Shown piece by piece: positions 18,014-25,980 of a stretch of DNA of 46,023 bases (position 1 is the stretch's first letter; each line of letters opens with the position of its first letter). The notes under the pieces were generated by a model. It was given only the letters and a program-made list of their open reading frames with translations, was not told the origin of the DNA and ran no database searches. This DNA is from Deltaproteobacteria bacterium. Its GTDB lineage: Bacteria > Desulfobacterota > DSM-4660 > Desulfatiglandales > HGW-15. The stretch covers positions 1 through 46,023 of the forward strand of contig JAFDHB010000009.1 of assembly GCA_019308985.1 (NCBI GenBank). Direction: 5' to 3'. Position numbers and translations under genes: made by a program.

Positions 18014-19342
18014 TTACAAGACAGGCAAATACCTCTCAATCTCGTATTGGCTGACGTGGGTCCTGTACTGGTCCCATTCGATTTTCTTGTTCTCTATGAA
18101 TTTTTCAAAGATATGGTCGCCGAGGACTTCCCGTACCAACGCGCTTTTCTCGGTTTCAAGGATAGCGGCGTAGAGGTTGCCGGGCAAGTCGGTGATCCCA
18201 TAAGCCCTCCTTTCCGCCGGGTTCATTTCAAAGATATCTTCCTCAATGGGGTCAGGAAGCTCCAGCTTCTTTTCTATGCCCGACATTCCCGCCCCCAACA
18301 TGGCTGCAAAGGCCAGGTAGGGATTGCACGCGGGATCAGGGGAACGAAACTCGATCCTGGTGGCGAGTTCCTTTCCCGGCTTGTACATGGGCACCCTGAT
18401 CATTGCCGACCTGTTTCTCCTTGCCCAGGACACGTAGACGGGTGCCTCGTATCCAGGCACCAGGCGCTTGTAAGAATTGACCCACTGGTTTGTAATGGAG
18501 GTGATTTCAGGGGCGTGATGCATAAGTCCCGCTATGTAATGCTTGGCGATATCCGAGAGGTTATACTTGTCAGTCGGATCATAGAATGCATTCTGCTCTC
18601 CCTTGAAAAGGGACTGGTGGACGTGCATTCCGCTGCCGTTCTGCCCAAAAATCGGCTTGGGCATGAAGGTGGCGTAAAAGCCGTGCTGCCTGGCTATCTC
18701 TTTTACAACAACCCTGTAAGTCATTGTCTTGTCTGCCATTTTCAGTCCTTCGTCATACCTGAGATCGATCTCGTGCTGACTGGGCGCCACCTCGTGGTGG
18801 CTGTATTCCACCTGGATCCCCATTGATTGAAGGGCAAATATGGTATCCCTGCGCAAGTCACTACCCAGGTCCAAGGGCCGCGTATCAAAGTAACCCCCGG
18901 AATCGATTGTTTCACAGCCCTTGTTGTCCTTGAAATAGAAGTACTCCAGCTCCGGTCCCAGGTAAAAGGTGAAGCCCGCATCCGCGACCTTCTTCAGCAG
19001 GCGTTTGAACACGTACCTTGGGTCACCTTCATATGGGGTGCCGTCGGGATTCAGGACATCGCAGAACATCCTCGCAACGGGCCTGTCTTGGTTTCGCCAA
19101 GGGACCAATTGGAAGGTCGTGGGGTCCGGTTTGGCGATCATGTCGCTTTCCTGGATCCTTGCGAACCCTTCTATGGAAGAACCATCAAAGCCCATACCCT
19201 CCGTCAAACCCTCTTCCAGCTCGGAAGGGGTAACCGCAAAGCTCTTCAGGACTCCCAGGACATCCGTGAACCAAAACTGTATAAAGGTGACCTTCTTTTC
19301 CTCCACTATACGCATGACATCGCCGGGTGTCTTGCATTCCAT
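18014..19342 (-). CDS. glnA: Type I glutamine synthetase, alpha subtype
   Basis: 442 residues from ATG 19342 (MECKTPGDVM), chosen because GGAGGG precedes it; 18 further codons upstream lack a start signal. The GSI landmarks are visible: GFDGSSIEGFARIQESDM, the E-x-E metal site in LGPELEYFYF, NGSGMHVHQSLF, and RNRSAMIRVP. The C-terminal region reads YGITDLPGNLYAAI and lacks the adenylylation-tyrosine segment of beta-type enzymes, so it is a GSI-alpha form, expected to be controlled by feedback and transcription rather than by GlnE. It makes glutamine from glutamate and ammonia, which the neighbouring GatA consumes, although the two units are convergent. Confidence 0.95.
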   Translation of the reverse strand: MECKTPGDVMRIVEEKKVTFIQFWFTDVLGVLKSFAVTPSELEEGLTEGMGFDGSSIEGFARIQESDMIAKPDPTTFQLVPWRNQDRPVARMFCDVLNPDGTPYEGDPRYVFKRLLKKVADAGFTFYLGPELEYFYFKDNKGCETIDSGGYFDTRPLDLGSDLRRDTIFALQSMGIQVEYSHHEVAPSQHEIDLRYDEGLKMADKTMTYRVVVKEIARQHGFYATFMPKPIFGQNGSGMHVHQSLFKGEQNAFYDPTDKYNLSDIAKHYIAGLMHHAPEITSITNQWVNSYKRLVPGYEAPVYVSWARRNRSAMIRVPMYKPGKELATRIEFRSPDPACNPYLAFAAMLGAGMSGIEKKLELPDPIEEDIFEMNPAERRAYGITDLPGNLYAAILETEKSALVREVLGDHIFEKFIENKKIEWDQYRTHVSQYEIERYLPVL

Positions 19343-19467
19343 ATCTTTGCCCTCCACATTGCTCTTTTGCCGTGTTCTACATCCCATTTCATACACAAAC
19401 GGTAGCCTTCAATTTATTACCAGCTTTTCAGCAACTTTGCAATACCCCAAAGTGCTTAAAATGGGCT

Positions 19468-19495
19468 TTGATTTTTAGCTATTATTTGTTATAAT
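19468..19495 (+). promoter_or_regulatory. Sigma-70-type promoter for the envelope polysaccharide genes
   Basis: TTGATT (19468-19473), a 16-base spacer and a perfect TATAAT (19490-19495), in an AT-rich stretch 33 bases before the start of the NodB-like gene. Expected transcription start near 19502. Confidence 0.6.
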
Positions 19496-19527
19496 TTAGC
19501 TCAATCATCATCACATTTCGAGATGAA

Positions 19528-20322
19528 ATGAAACTCCGAACCCTATCCATCATCCAGTACCAAAACATAAGCGATTCACCCCATCTCCACCGGCTATGGC
19601 TTTCCCTCAATAGCTTCCGGAGACAAATGGAACACCTGTCAGGAAACGGCTTCAGGATAATCTCCATGGACGATGCCGTCGATTACATGCTGAAAAGAAC
19701 AGGCGTAAAATACGGCAGGCCTGTTTCCTTGACTTTTGATAACGGATACCTGGACTTCTATGGTCAAGCATATCCCCTCCTATCCGAGCTGGGCTTTTCA
19801 GCCACCGTCATCGTAAACCCCAAAAGAGTAGGCAAGGAAATCAAGATAGGGGATCAAGTCGTGCCGTACATGACCTGGGGGCACCTCAAAGAACTGGTAA
19901 AAGGCCCAATCACTATTGGCGCTTACGAGGATGCCGCCTGGAACATCAATGAAATCAGCGAGGACGTAGTAAAAGGACACATCCATGATTTCAAGAAGAG
20001 GCTGGAAGATAAGCTGGGGATCGAAGTTCGTTACTTTGGTTGCAAAGAGGGTATACCCGGCCCGGAGATAAGAGATGCCTTGATTTCAGCCGGCTACAGG
20101 GCGTTCCTGACCCAGTGTCCAACCTACAGGAAATCCGAGCTCTTTTCCATAGGCAGGATTCAGGTGGACGATGACGACTTCAACATATTCCTGACCAAGA
20201 TATCCAGGACGTATCTCTTTTTCAAGGACAAGAAAAGCTGGGAATACATACGGAAATACAATCTGGACAGGGTTGCCCACAGACTCTCAGAGACTTACGA
20301 TAGAATTCGCGGAAACCGATAG
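19528..20322 (+). CDS. NodB-fold polysaccharide deacetylase-like protein with altered motifs
   Basis: 264 residues. The N-terminal half matches the carbohydrate esterase 4 fold (FRRQMEHLSGNGFRIISMDDA, SLTFDNGYLD, YPLLSELGFSATVIV). Motif 1 reads TFDNG (69-73) instead of TFDDG, replacing a metal-binding Asp. Where the HSxxH zinc motif should stand the sequence reads GAYEDAAW (131-138), so both His ligands are missing. It is probably not a classical zinc deacetylase and may bind glycans without cleaving them, or use another site. There is no signal peptide. It leads a three-gene set with a GT4 glycosyltransferase and a WecA-like transferase. Confidence 0.75.
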   Translation: MKLRTLSIIQYQNISDSPHLHRLWLSLNSFRRQMEHLSGNGFRIISMDDAVDYMLKRTGVKYGRPVSLTFDNGYLDFYGQAYPLLSELGFSATVIVNPKRVGKEIKIGDQVVPYMTWGHLKELVKGPITIGAYEDAAWNINEISEDVVKGHIHDFKKRLEDKLGIEVRYFGCKEGIPGPEIRDALISAGYRAFLTQCPTYRKSELFSIGRIQVDDDDFNIFLTKISRTYLFFKDKKSWEYIRKYNLDRVAHRLSETYDRIRGNR

Positions 20323-20357
20323 CGTCAAGTTCGTTTCAGAGGCCGGCAGGGGTTTTT

Positions 20358-21527
20358 GTGGCCATGATAAGGATCCTTCACATACATACGCTGCCCATAA
20401 TCAGCGGTTCAGGACTCAACACCTTTCTGACTATGGAAGGAATGGACAAATCCCGCTACGAAGTCCACCTGGCCTGCGCCCCCGGCGGCCCCCTAATAGA
20501 TCTCGTGGAAGGCAACGGCATGAAGGTAACCACTTTCAGAAACCTGGTTCAGCCGGTCGACCCTTTGAGAGACTCTCGGGTCACAATGGAGATATGGTCG
20601 TTCTTGAGAAAGAACCCTTTTCACGTGGTACACACGCATAATTCCAAGGCAGGCTTTGTAGGCCGGCTGGCTGCCAAGCTCGCGGGAACGTGCGCGGTTA
20701 TCCATACTGTTCACGGGTTTGCCTTCCACAGGGAAGAGCCCTTTTGGCGCCGAACTCTATTTAGAAATCTGGAACGTCTGGCGGCTCACTGGTGCGACAG
20801 GATGATTTTCATCTCCCAACCCTTGATAGATTGGGCAATAGGGGAGAAGATATATACGAAGGATAAAATCGTCAAAATCTATAGCGGTATTGATCTGGAT
20901 CGGTTCCACCCGGTGAGTGAAGAGGAGCAAAGGAGACATCGAAGGAAGTTGAACCTTGGGCCGCAGGATGCGGTTATCGGGATCGTCTCCAAGCTCTGGG
21001 AAGGAAAAGGCCATAATGTCCTTATCACCGCCTTCAAGAAGATCAGCCAAGAGGTGGAAAATGCAAGGCTTGTGATCGTTGGCGAGGGTTACCTCTTGGA
21101 TGAATTGACCTGCCAAGTAAAAGATCTCGGTTTGGAAGAATTTGTCGTCTTTACCGGGTTCGTAGAGGACGTGCCCGGGATCATATCGACTTTCGACGTC
21201 GCGGTGCTCCCTTCCTTCTTCGAAGGTATGGGTCGTGTCCTCCTGGAGGCCATGGCAATGGAGAAACCCGTGGTGGCCAGCCGTGTGGGAGGCATACCTG
21301 ATCTGGTGGATGACGGGAAAAACGGCTTTCTGGTCAATCCCCGGGATCCGGATGCCCTCGCGGGCTCCATAGTGAAGCTATTGAAAGACAGGGCCCTGGC
21401 AGGGTCCATGGGAAAGGCCGGGCTGGAGAAGATATGCGATAAATACAGTGCGAAACAGATGGTCCGGGCGATTGAGGGCGTTTACAGGGAAATACTCAAC
21501 AAGAAGGGAGTGAACCTTGAAGATTAA
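20358..21527 (+). CDS. GT4-family glycosyltransferase
   Basis: 389 residues. The N-terminal acceptor fold (ILHIHTLPIISGSGLNTFL, VVHTHNSKAGFVGRLAAKLAG) and the C-terminal nucleotide-sugar fold (IGIVSKLWEGKGHNVLI, LVIVGEGYLLDEL, VFTGFVEDVPGII) are clear. The E-x7-E motif is EGMGRVLLE, followed by GGIPDLVDDGKNGFLV. It is a retaining transferase adding a sugar from an NDP- or GDP-donor to an envelope glycan. GTG 20358 is 5 bases after an AGGGG site; ATG 20364 is the alternative. Its end overlaps the next gene by 11 bases, indicating coupling. Confidence 0.92.
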   Translation: MAMIRILHIHTLPIISGSGLNTFLTMEGMDKSRYEVHLACAPGGPLIDLVEGNGMKVTTFRNLVQPVDPLRDSRVTMEIWSFLRKNPFHVVHTHNSKAGFVGRLAAKLAGTCAVIHTVHGFAFHREEPFWRRTLFRNLERLAAHWCDRMIFISQPLIDWAIGEKIYTKDKIVKIYSGIDLDRFHPVSEEEQRRHRRKLNLGPQDAVIGIVSKLWEGKGHNVLITAFKKISQEVENARLVIVGEGYLLDELTCQVKDLGLEEFVVFTGFVEDVPGIISTFDVAVLPSFFEGMGRVLLEAMAMEKPVVASRVGGIPDLVDDGKNGFLVNPRDPDALAGSIVKLLKDRALAGSMGKAGLEKICDKYSAKQMVRAIEGVYREILNKKGVNLED

Positions 21528-22647
21528 GATACTGTGGCAAGCCTTCATTGGCTTGCTAATACTACTGCTTGCCACCCCCTGGGTCAAGTCCTTCTACTTT
21601 GACTCAGGTCTGAGGTGGCAGTATATCTTTGCACTTGCCTTTCTTGTTTCGTATTTTGTTATGCCCTTTTGCATCCAGGTTGCCTCCAGGTTTGATATCC
21701 TGGACAGGCCGAACTGGAGAAAAATCCACGAAAGACCGACACCCTTGTTGGGTGGACTTGGAATATACGTGGCCTTTTGCTTGGCACTGGTGATGAACGG
21801 CGTGTTTCTCCCTGGCATGAGAATACTTCTCCTTGGGGCGACCATGATACTGTTGATCGGCCTGCTGGATGATGTCCGTCCCATCCCTGCCCCATGGAAG
21901 TTTGCGTTACAGATCTTGGTGGCCCTTTTCGTCATCATCCTGGGGGACATTAGGCTGACCTTTTTCTATGACCAAGCCTGGGCGCCTTTTCTCAATATAC
22001 CTATCACGGTGCTTTGGATAGTAGGTCTCACGAATGCCATGAATTTCTTTGACGGGGTGGATGGATTAGCCGCTTCCCTTTCCATCATATGTGCCAGCTT
22101 TCTCGGTCTTATCGCCTTCAACACACATCAGCCTCCCCTGGGCTGGTTTGCAGTGGCACTTGTAGGGGCATGTCTCGGATTCTTCCCCTATAACTTCAGG
22201 ATCCGGGAATCCGCCCTGCTATTCCTGGGGGATGCAGGAAGCACCTTCCTTGGCTTTACCCTGGCAGGTCTTGCCGTCCTGGGAAGATGGTCCAACACCA
22301 GTCATTTTGTATCCCTTTCCGCCCCCATATTGATATTTGGAGTGCTCATCTTCGACATGGTGTATGTCAATCTGTCAAGGATAAAGAACAGCCAGGCCAG
22401 AAACTTCCTTGGGCTACTCACTTGCGTCAACAAGGATCACCTTCATCACCGGTTGATTTTCATGGGGTTTGCCAAGAAGGAGGCGGTATTTATCATCTCT
22501 ACCCTAGCTGTCTGCCTGGGGGTGAGCGCCCTCATAATAATGGATCAACAGTTCCTACAGGCCATGCTCGGGTTGACACAGGCCCTTATTATAATAGGAT
22601 TGATCGTAGCCCTCATGCTTAAGGGCAGGGACAGGGACCCCACCTGA
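21517..22647 (+). CDS. Polyprenyl-phosphate sugar-1-phosphate transferase (WecA/TagO/MraY family)
   Basis: 376 residues and about ten membrane segments. Family motifs are DRPNWRKIHERPTPLLGG, the catalytic LLDDVRPIPAPWK, NAMNFFDGVDGLAASL, FLGDAGSTFLGF and HLHHRL. Such proteins load a sugar-1-phosphate, commonly GlcNAc-1-P, onto undecaprenyl phosphate at the cytoplasmic face to start O-antigen, exopolysaccharide or wall polymer synthesis. The start TTG 21517 has GGGAG seven bases upstream and overlaps the glycosyltransferase end. The sugar specificity is not certain. The last ~60 residues form two extra hydrophobic helices. Confidence 0.93.
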   Translation: MKIKILWQAFIGLLILLLATPWVKSFYFDSGLRWQYIFALAFLVSYFVMPFCIQVASRFDILDRPNWRKIHERPTPLLGGLGIYVAFCLALVMNGVFLPGMRILLLGATMILLIGLLDDVRPIPAPWKFALQILVALFVIILGDIRLTFFYDQAWAPFLNIPITVLWIVGLTNAMNFFDGVDGLAASLSIICASFLGLIAFNTHQPPLGWFAVALVGACLGFFPYNFRIRESALLFLGDAGSTFLGFTLAGLAVLGRWSNTSHFVSLSAPILIFGVLIFDMVYVNLSRIKNSQARNFLGLLTCVNKDHLHHRLIFMGFAKKEAVFIISTLAVCLGVSALIIMDQQFLQAMLGLTQALIIIGLIVALMLKGRDRDPT

Positions 22648-22715
22648 AGCGAACCGAAAGGCTGAGGACAAAGCCTTCCAGTATCCAACCTCCCGCCACT
22701 GCGTAAAATGGCGAT

Positions 22716-23366
22716 TCAGGAACCCCCGACTATCTCTTGACAGATCCTGACCCCTTCCATGGCATCCTTTGCATAATAGCCGGCCCCCACATAGTCACGT
22801 ATTCGTTCATCTATCAAGCCCCCTATGACGTAGGCCATGGGGAGATGGGGTGGTGTGAGGCTGCTGCGCAGCAGGGAAATCGTCTCCTTCATTGCCTTGA
22901 AAGAAGTACTGATGAGGCACGAAAGTCCCACAATTTGGGGCCTGTGTTCCTTAACAGCGGCAACGAATGCGGTGGGAGGGACATCCACACCCAGGTCATG
23001 CACGGTAAAACCATGCCCGCGCGCAAGCATCTTGAACATATCTTTCCCAATGAAGTGGATATCCCCCTCAACCGTACCCAGGACGATGCTGCCCGATTCT
23101 CTGCCGGGCATTTCATGTCGGATCAGGGGAAGCACCATCCGGCCCACCTGCCGCATGATCTCTCCGGCCATGATAAGGGCTGATATGAAGTACCTCCCTT
23201 TTTCATAGCGTTCTCCGACCCTCATCATACCCTTATGACAAAGCTCTATGATTTGCAGGGGATGAATACCCTCCGCCACATACTTTTCTACCAATTTCAA
23301 GACCCTTTCCTCCTGGAGGTCAGCCATGAGGGCGGTCAGCTCATCATTCTTTCCTGTTTCAGACAT
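22716..23366 (-). CDS. Corrinoid (B12-binding) protein of methyl-transfer type
   Basis: 216 residues with the two-part layout of MtbC/MtaC-type proteins: an N-terminal helical cap (about 10-85, GMMRVGERYEKGRYFISALIMAGE) and a Rossmann-like B12 domain with the base-off ligand motif D-x-H-x2-G (GDIHFIGKD, His about 104), then VPPTAFVAAVKEHRPQIVGLSC and a glycine-rich IGG loop. It carries methyl-cobamide between methyltransferases. GGGAGAGAG precedes the ATG. It lies 25 bases after the GntR/UTRA gene on the same strand and opposite a second corrinoid gene. Confidence 0.93.
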   Translation of the reverse strand: MSETGKNDELTALMADLQEERVLKLVEKYVAEGIHPLQIIELCHKGMMRVGERYEKGRYFISALIMAGEIMRQVGRMVLPLIRHEMPGRESGSIVLGTVEGDIHFIGKDMFKMLARGHGFTVHDLGVDVPPTAFVAAVKEHRPQIVGLSCLISTSFKAMKETISLLRSSLTPPHLPMAYVIGGLIDERIRDYVGAGYYAKDAMEGVRICQEIVGGS

Positions 23367-23391
23367 CTCTCTCCCTGTTTCGGTGTTCTTA

Positions 23392-24138
23392 CTACTCCTT
23401 ACCTATTCCTACGTTGGTTTTGAAGAGAAAGCGATCGCCAGGACAGACAAACCTTCCCCAGCTGAAGGGCCTTTCATCAAAATCGTAGAAGATATGTTCC
23501 AGGTGAAAGGCCGGTTGACTCTCAGTGGACTCAAGTATGTCCGCCTCCTCCTTGGACAGTACTGCGGCCTTGATGGCAAATTCTCCCCTCTTAAGACCTG
23601 TTTCTCCGTGGCCTTGAAAAAGCCCGTGCAGGGAAGTGACTTCGAGTTCCGCTTCCACTATAGGCCTAGAGGGGTCGTAGACAAGGTACTCTCTGTGGTA
23701 AATGAACGGCTTGGTCTTTCTAAGCAATAGTCGTCGAATCAGGATGACTCTTTCCCCGGGAGGCAGGCCCAGTTTACCCCCAATGCGATGATCCGCCCTT
23801 GTGACCATCGCCTCCAGTATCTTAACCTTCGTGTTTACCTTATCCTTGAATAAACTGTGGAACTCCTCGAGGCTGAATCGCGCTTCTCCCATGTCGGGTG
23901 CCCTGACAAAGGTACCGCTCCCTTGGATGGTGGTAACAACCCCTTGATCCAGCAGGACTTTGATCGAGCGGCGCACGGTCATGGGGCTTACCTTGTATCT
24001 CTTGCATAGTTGGGATTCCGAGGGTAGCCTGCTTCCAGGCAGATAGGTACCGGCTGCTATTTGCCCCTTCAGGATGTTTATGAGTTGAACATAGGCAGGT
24101 TCGTAAGACGTGCGGTCAATGTCTGGAGTATTTTGCAT
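23392..24138 (-). CDS. GntR-family regulator with UTRA domain (HutC type)
   Basis: 248 residues: a GntR winged helix at about 15-80 (LPGSRLPSESQLCKRYKVSP, TVRRSIKVLLDQGVV, IQGSGTFV) and a UTRA ligand domain at about 95-240 (FHSLFKDKVNTKV, ILIRRLLLRKTKPFIYHREYLV, FYDFDERPFSWGRFVCPG). It heads the pair with a corrinoid protein and diverges from the methyltransferase/corrinoid genes. The simplest reading is a local repressor released by a substrate or product of the methyl-transfer pathway, acting in the 24139-24592 gap. Confidence 0.93.
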   Translation of the reverse strand: MQNTPDIDRTSYEPAYVQLINILKGQIAAGTYLPGSRLPSESQLCKRYKVSPMTVRRSIKVLLDQGVVTTIQGSGTFVRAPDMGEARFSLEEFHSLFKDKVNTKVKILEAMVTRADHRIGGKLGLPPGERVILIRRLLLRKTKPFIYHREYLVYDPSRPIVEAELEVTSLHGLFQGHGETGLKRGEFAIKAAVLSKEEADILESTESQPAFHLEHIFYDFDERPFSWGRFVCPGDRFLFKTNVGIGKE

Positions 24139-24280
24139 CCCTCGTTCTTTCAGAATAGATCAAGACGTTCAAAATCTCCCCGGAGACTTGCCTTTGCCCG
24201 GTCCTTGAAACGCTCGAACCCCATCATTATCGGCTCTAGGGCTCAAAGGGTTGATTGAATGGTACAGGAAAAAGTTTTTG

Positions 24281-24310
24281 TTGACAAGGTTCCATATATA
24301 TATTTATAAA
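24281..24310 (+). promoter_or_regulatory. Sigma-70-type promoter for the methyltransferase operon
   Basis: A perfect TTGACA (24281-24286), 18-base spacer and TATAAA (24305-24310). The AT alternation between them overlaps a likely operator of the divergent GntR regulator. The transcript would carry the whole repeat element in its leader of about 275 bases. Confidence 0.55.
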
Positions 24311-24380
24311 TCAGGCGGACTGATTCTCTATTCAAAGTTCAGGGTTCAAAGGGCTAACAATGTGATCGCCCTTTTCAATC

Positions 24381-24571
24381 TTGATGGCTTCGTAAAAAGT
24401 CCAATCCCTGCGTTGCGCTTCATCTCGTTGTGATTGCGGCGTACCCTAAGTACGCCTCATCACATGAGATTCGCGCGCTCCCGCAAGCGGGATTTCGCAA
24501 GCTCAACTTGAAGACTTACTTGAAGCTTTTTACTTTGCCATCCCAATTTCGACTTTTTGCGAGTTCATCAA
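24381..24571. repeat. MITE-like element, copy A (191 bp)
   Basis: The ends form an imperfect 22-base inverted repeat (24381-24402 and 24550-24571; 17 of 22 match) around the core TTCGTAAAAAGTC/GACTTTTTGCGAG. Inside, 24422-24470 folds as a long interrupted hairpin whose tip is GGCGTAC-5-GTACGCC with further pairing arms GTGAT/ATCAC and ATCTC/GAGAT; a second small stem TCCCGC-AA-GCGGGA is at 24479-24492. It has no coding capacity. The ends match those of copy B at 41341-41526, while the interiors differ. Confidence 0.65.
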
Positions 24572-24592
24572 TCTTTAGTGTTCAAGGGGTCT

Positions 24593-25945
24593 ATGGAGGC
24601 GCAAATCGTGGACAAATGGGCCTATTCCGGGAAGCATGCGGATATCAAACTCAGGGAGATGAAAAAGGCCTGGCTCAGCGGCAAAGGTATCCCCTTTGTC
24701 AGCCCGGAGGCTGAAAGCTTATACAGGGAACGGGTTGGGATAATAACTAAGGCCATTGAATTGAAGGAGCCGCCGGGCCGCGTACCGATATGCCCCTCCC
24801 CTGGATTCTTCCCCCTCCAATATGCAGGGTTCACTCCCTATGATGGGCACTACGACAGTGCCAAGCTGGCTCAGGCATGGCAAAAATATTATGTTGACTT
24901 TGACCCGGATTCCTATAACGCTCCTACCAATCTCACCCCTGGAAAGGTCCTGGACATCCTGGATTGCACATTTTACCACTGGCCCGGTCATGGAATCGCC
25001 AAGGACCGTACCTACCAATTTGTGGAACAGGAATATATGAGGGCAGAGGAGTACCGGGATTTTATCGATGACCCGACCGGATTCTTTCTAAATGTCTACT
25101 TTCCCCGTATTTTCCGTTCTTTGAAGGGGCTGGAGGGCTTTCCCCTTCTACCCCCCATCCACGAATTACCCCTCATTACCTCGGGAATGCTGCCCTTTGG
25201 AAAGGAAGAACTTCAAGGGTCATTACGGGTCTTGATGGAAGCCGGGGACGCAGCTCAAGACTGGCTCAGCGGCCTTAGGAATTTGAATCTCAAAATCATG
25301 GCAATGGGATACCCCTCTTTTAGCGGAGGCTTTTCAAAGGCGCCCTTTGATGCAATCGGCGATAGCTTGAGGGGAACGGTGGGCATAATGATGGATATGT
25401 TCAGGCATCCGGAGGAACTCCTTGAGGCCTGCGAGAAGATGGTACCTTTCATGGTCAAGGTAGGTGTCAGGGCGGGAAGGGCTAACGGCCATCCCATTAT
25501 TTTTATGCCTCTCCACAAGGGAGCAGACGGCTTCATGTCAGAGAAGCAGTTTGAGACCTTTTATTGGCCGACCCTGAGGAAGGTCATCACAGGGTTGATA
25601 AATGAAGGGATGATTCCTCTCTTGTTTGCGGAAGGAAGGTATAATTCGCGGCTGGACCTCATCACTGACCTCCCCAAGGCAAGGACCATCTGGTGGTTTG
25701 ATCAGACGGATATGGCAAGGGCCAAGGATACGGTCGGTAGGGTTGCCTGCTTGGCCGGGAATGTCCCCTTGAGTCTCTTGTGCACCGGAACACCGGATGA
25801 TGTAAGGGCCTATTGTAAGGAACTCATTGATAGGGCCGGTAAAGATGGAGGATTTATCCTATCGACCGGGGCAGGCATGGATGAAGTGAGGGCCGAGAAC
25901 GTAAAGGCGATGATAGACTTCTCCAAGGAATATGGGGTGTATTAA
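24593..25945 (+). CDS. Uroporphyrinogen decarboxylase-family corrinoid methyltransferase
   Basis: 450 residues from ATG 24593 (MEAQIVDKWAY), with AAGGGG upstream; an earlier in-frame TTG lies inside the repeat element and is rejected. It shows the UroD-superfamily barrel: DFDPDSYNAP, RVPICPSPGFFP, ELPLITSGMLPFG, a central FSKAPFDAIGDSLRG, then LLFAEGRYNSRLDLITDLP, and CLAGNVPLSLLCTGTPDDV. In MtaA/MtbA the zinc site includes an H-x-C motif; here that place reads FAEG, with Cys residues in the later CLAGNVP...LLC segment, as in methyltransferases acting on other methylated substrates. The corrinoid protein gene follows directly. Likely moves a methyl group from a small methylated compound to the corrinoid protein; the substrate is unknown. 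Confidence 0.85.
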   Translation: MEAQIVDKWAYSGKHADIKLREMKKAWLSGKGIPFVSPEAESLYRERVGIITKAIELKEPPGRVPICPSPGFFPLQYAGFTPYDGHYDSAKLAQAWQKYYVDFDPDSYNAPTNLTPGKVLDILDCTFYHWPGHGIAKDRTYQFVEQEYMRAEEYRDFIDDPTGFFLNVYFPRIFRSLKGLEGFPLLPPIHELPLITSGMLPFGKEELQGSLRVLMEAGDAAQDWLSGLRNLNLKIMAMGYPSFSGGFSKAPFDAIGDSLRGTVGIMMDMFRHPEELLEACEKMVPFMVKVGVRAGRANGHPIIFMPLHKGADGFMSEKQFETFYWPTLRKVITGLINEGMIPLLFAEGRYNSRLDLITDLPKARTIWWFDQTDMARAKDTVGRVACLAGNVPLSLLCTGTPDDVRAYCKELIDRAGKDGGFILSTGAGMDEVRAENVKAMIDFSKEYGVY

Positions 25946-25980
25946 TTCATGAAATCTCGACTTTGAAAGGAGGTAGGGAC

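Larger units (their letters stand above)
24139..24592. other. 454-base divergent regulatory region
   Basis: It holds, on the plus strand, a strong promoter (24281-24310), an AT-rich TATATATATTTATA stretch suited to a GntR operator, a short TTCAAAG...TTCAAAG repeat (24332-24352), and MITE-like copy A (24381-24571) inserted between the promoter and the methyltransferase start. No gene is seen. Confidence 0.5.

Noticed and set aside
19397..19470. Sigma-54 promoter for glnA (TGGGG...TTGC)
   Set aside because: The GG and GC elements are 12 bases apart instead of 10.
18047..19478. Long plus-strand frames opposite glnA
   Set aside because: They are the antisense of a highly conserved gene and share its codon constraint.
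24557..24592. TTG start for the methyltransferase inside the repeat
   Set aside because: It falls in the right inverted repeat and lacks a site; ATG 24593 has AAGGGG upstream and fits the family.
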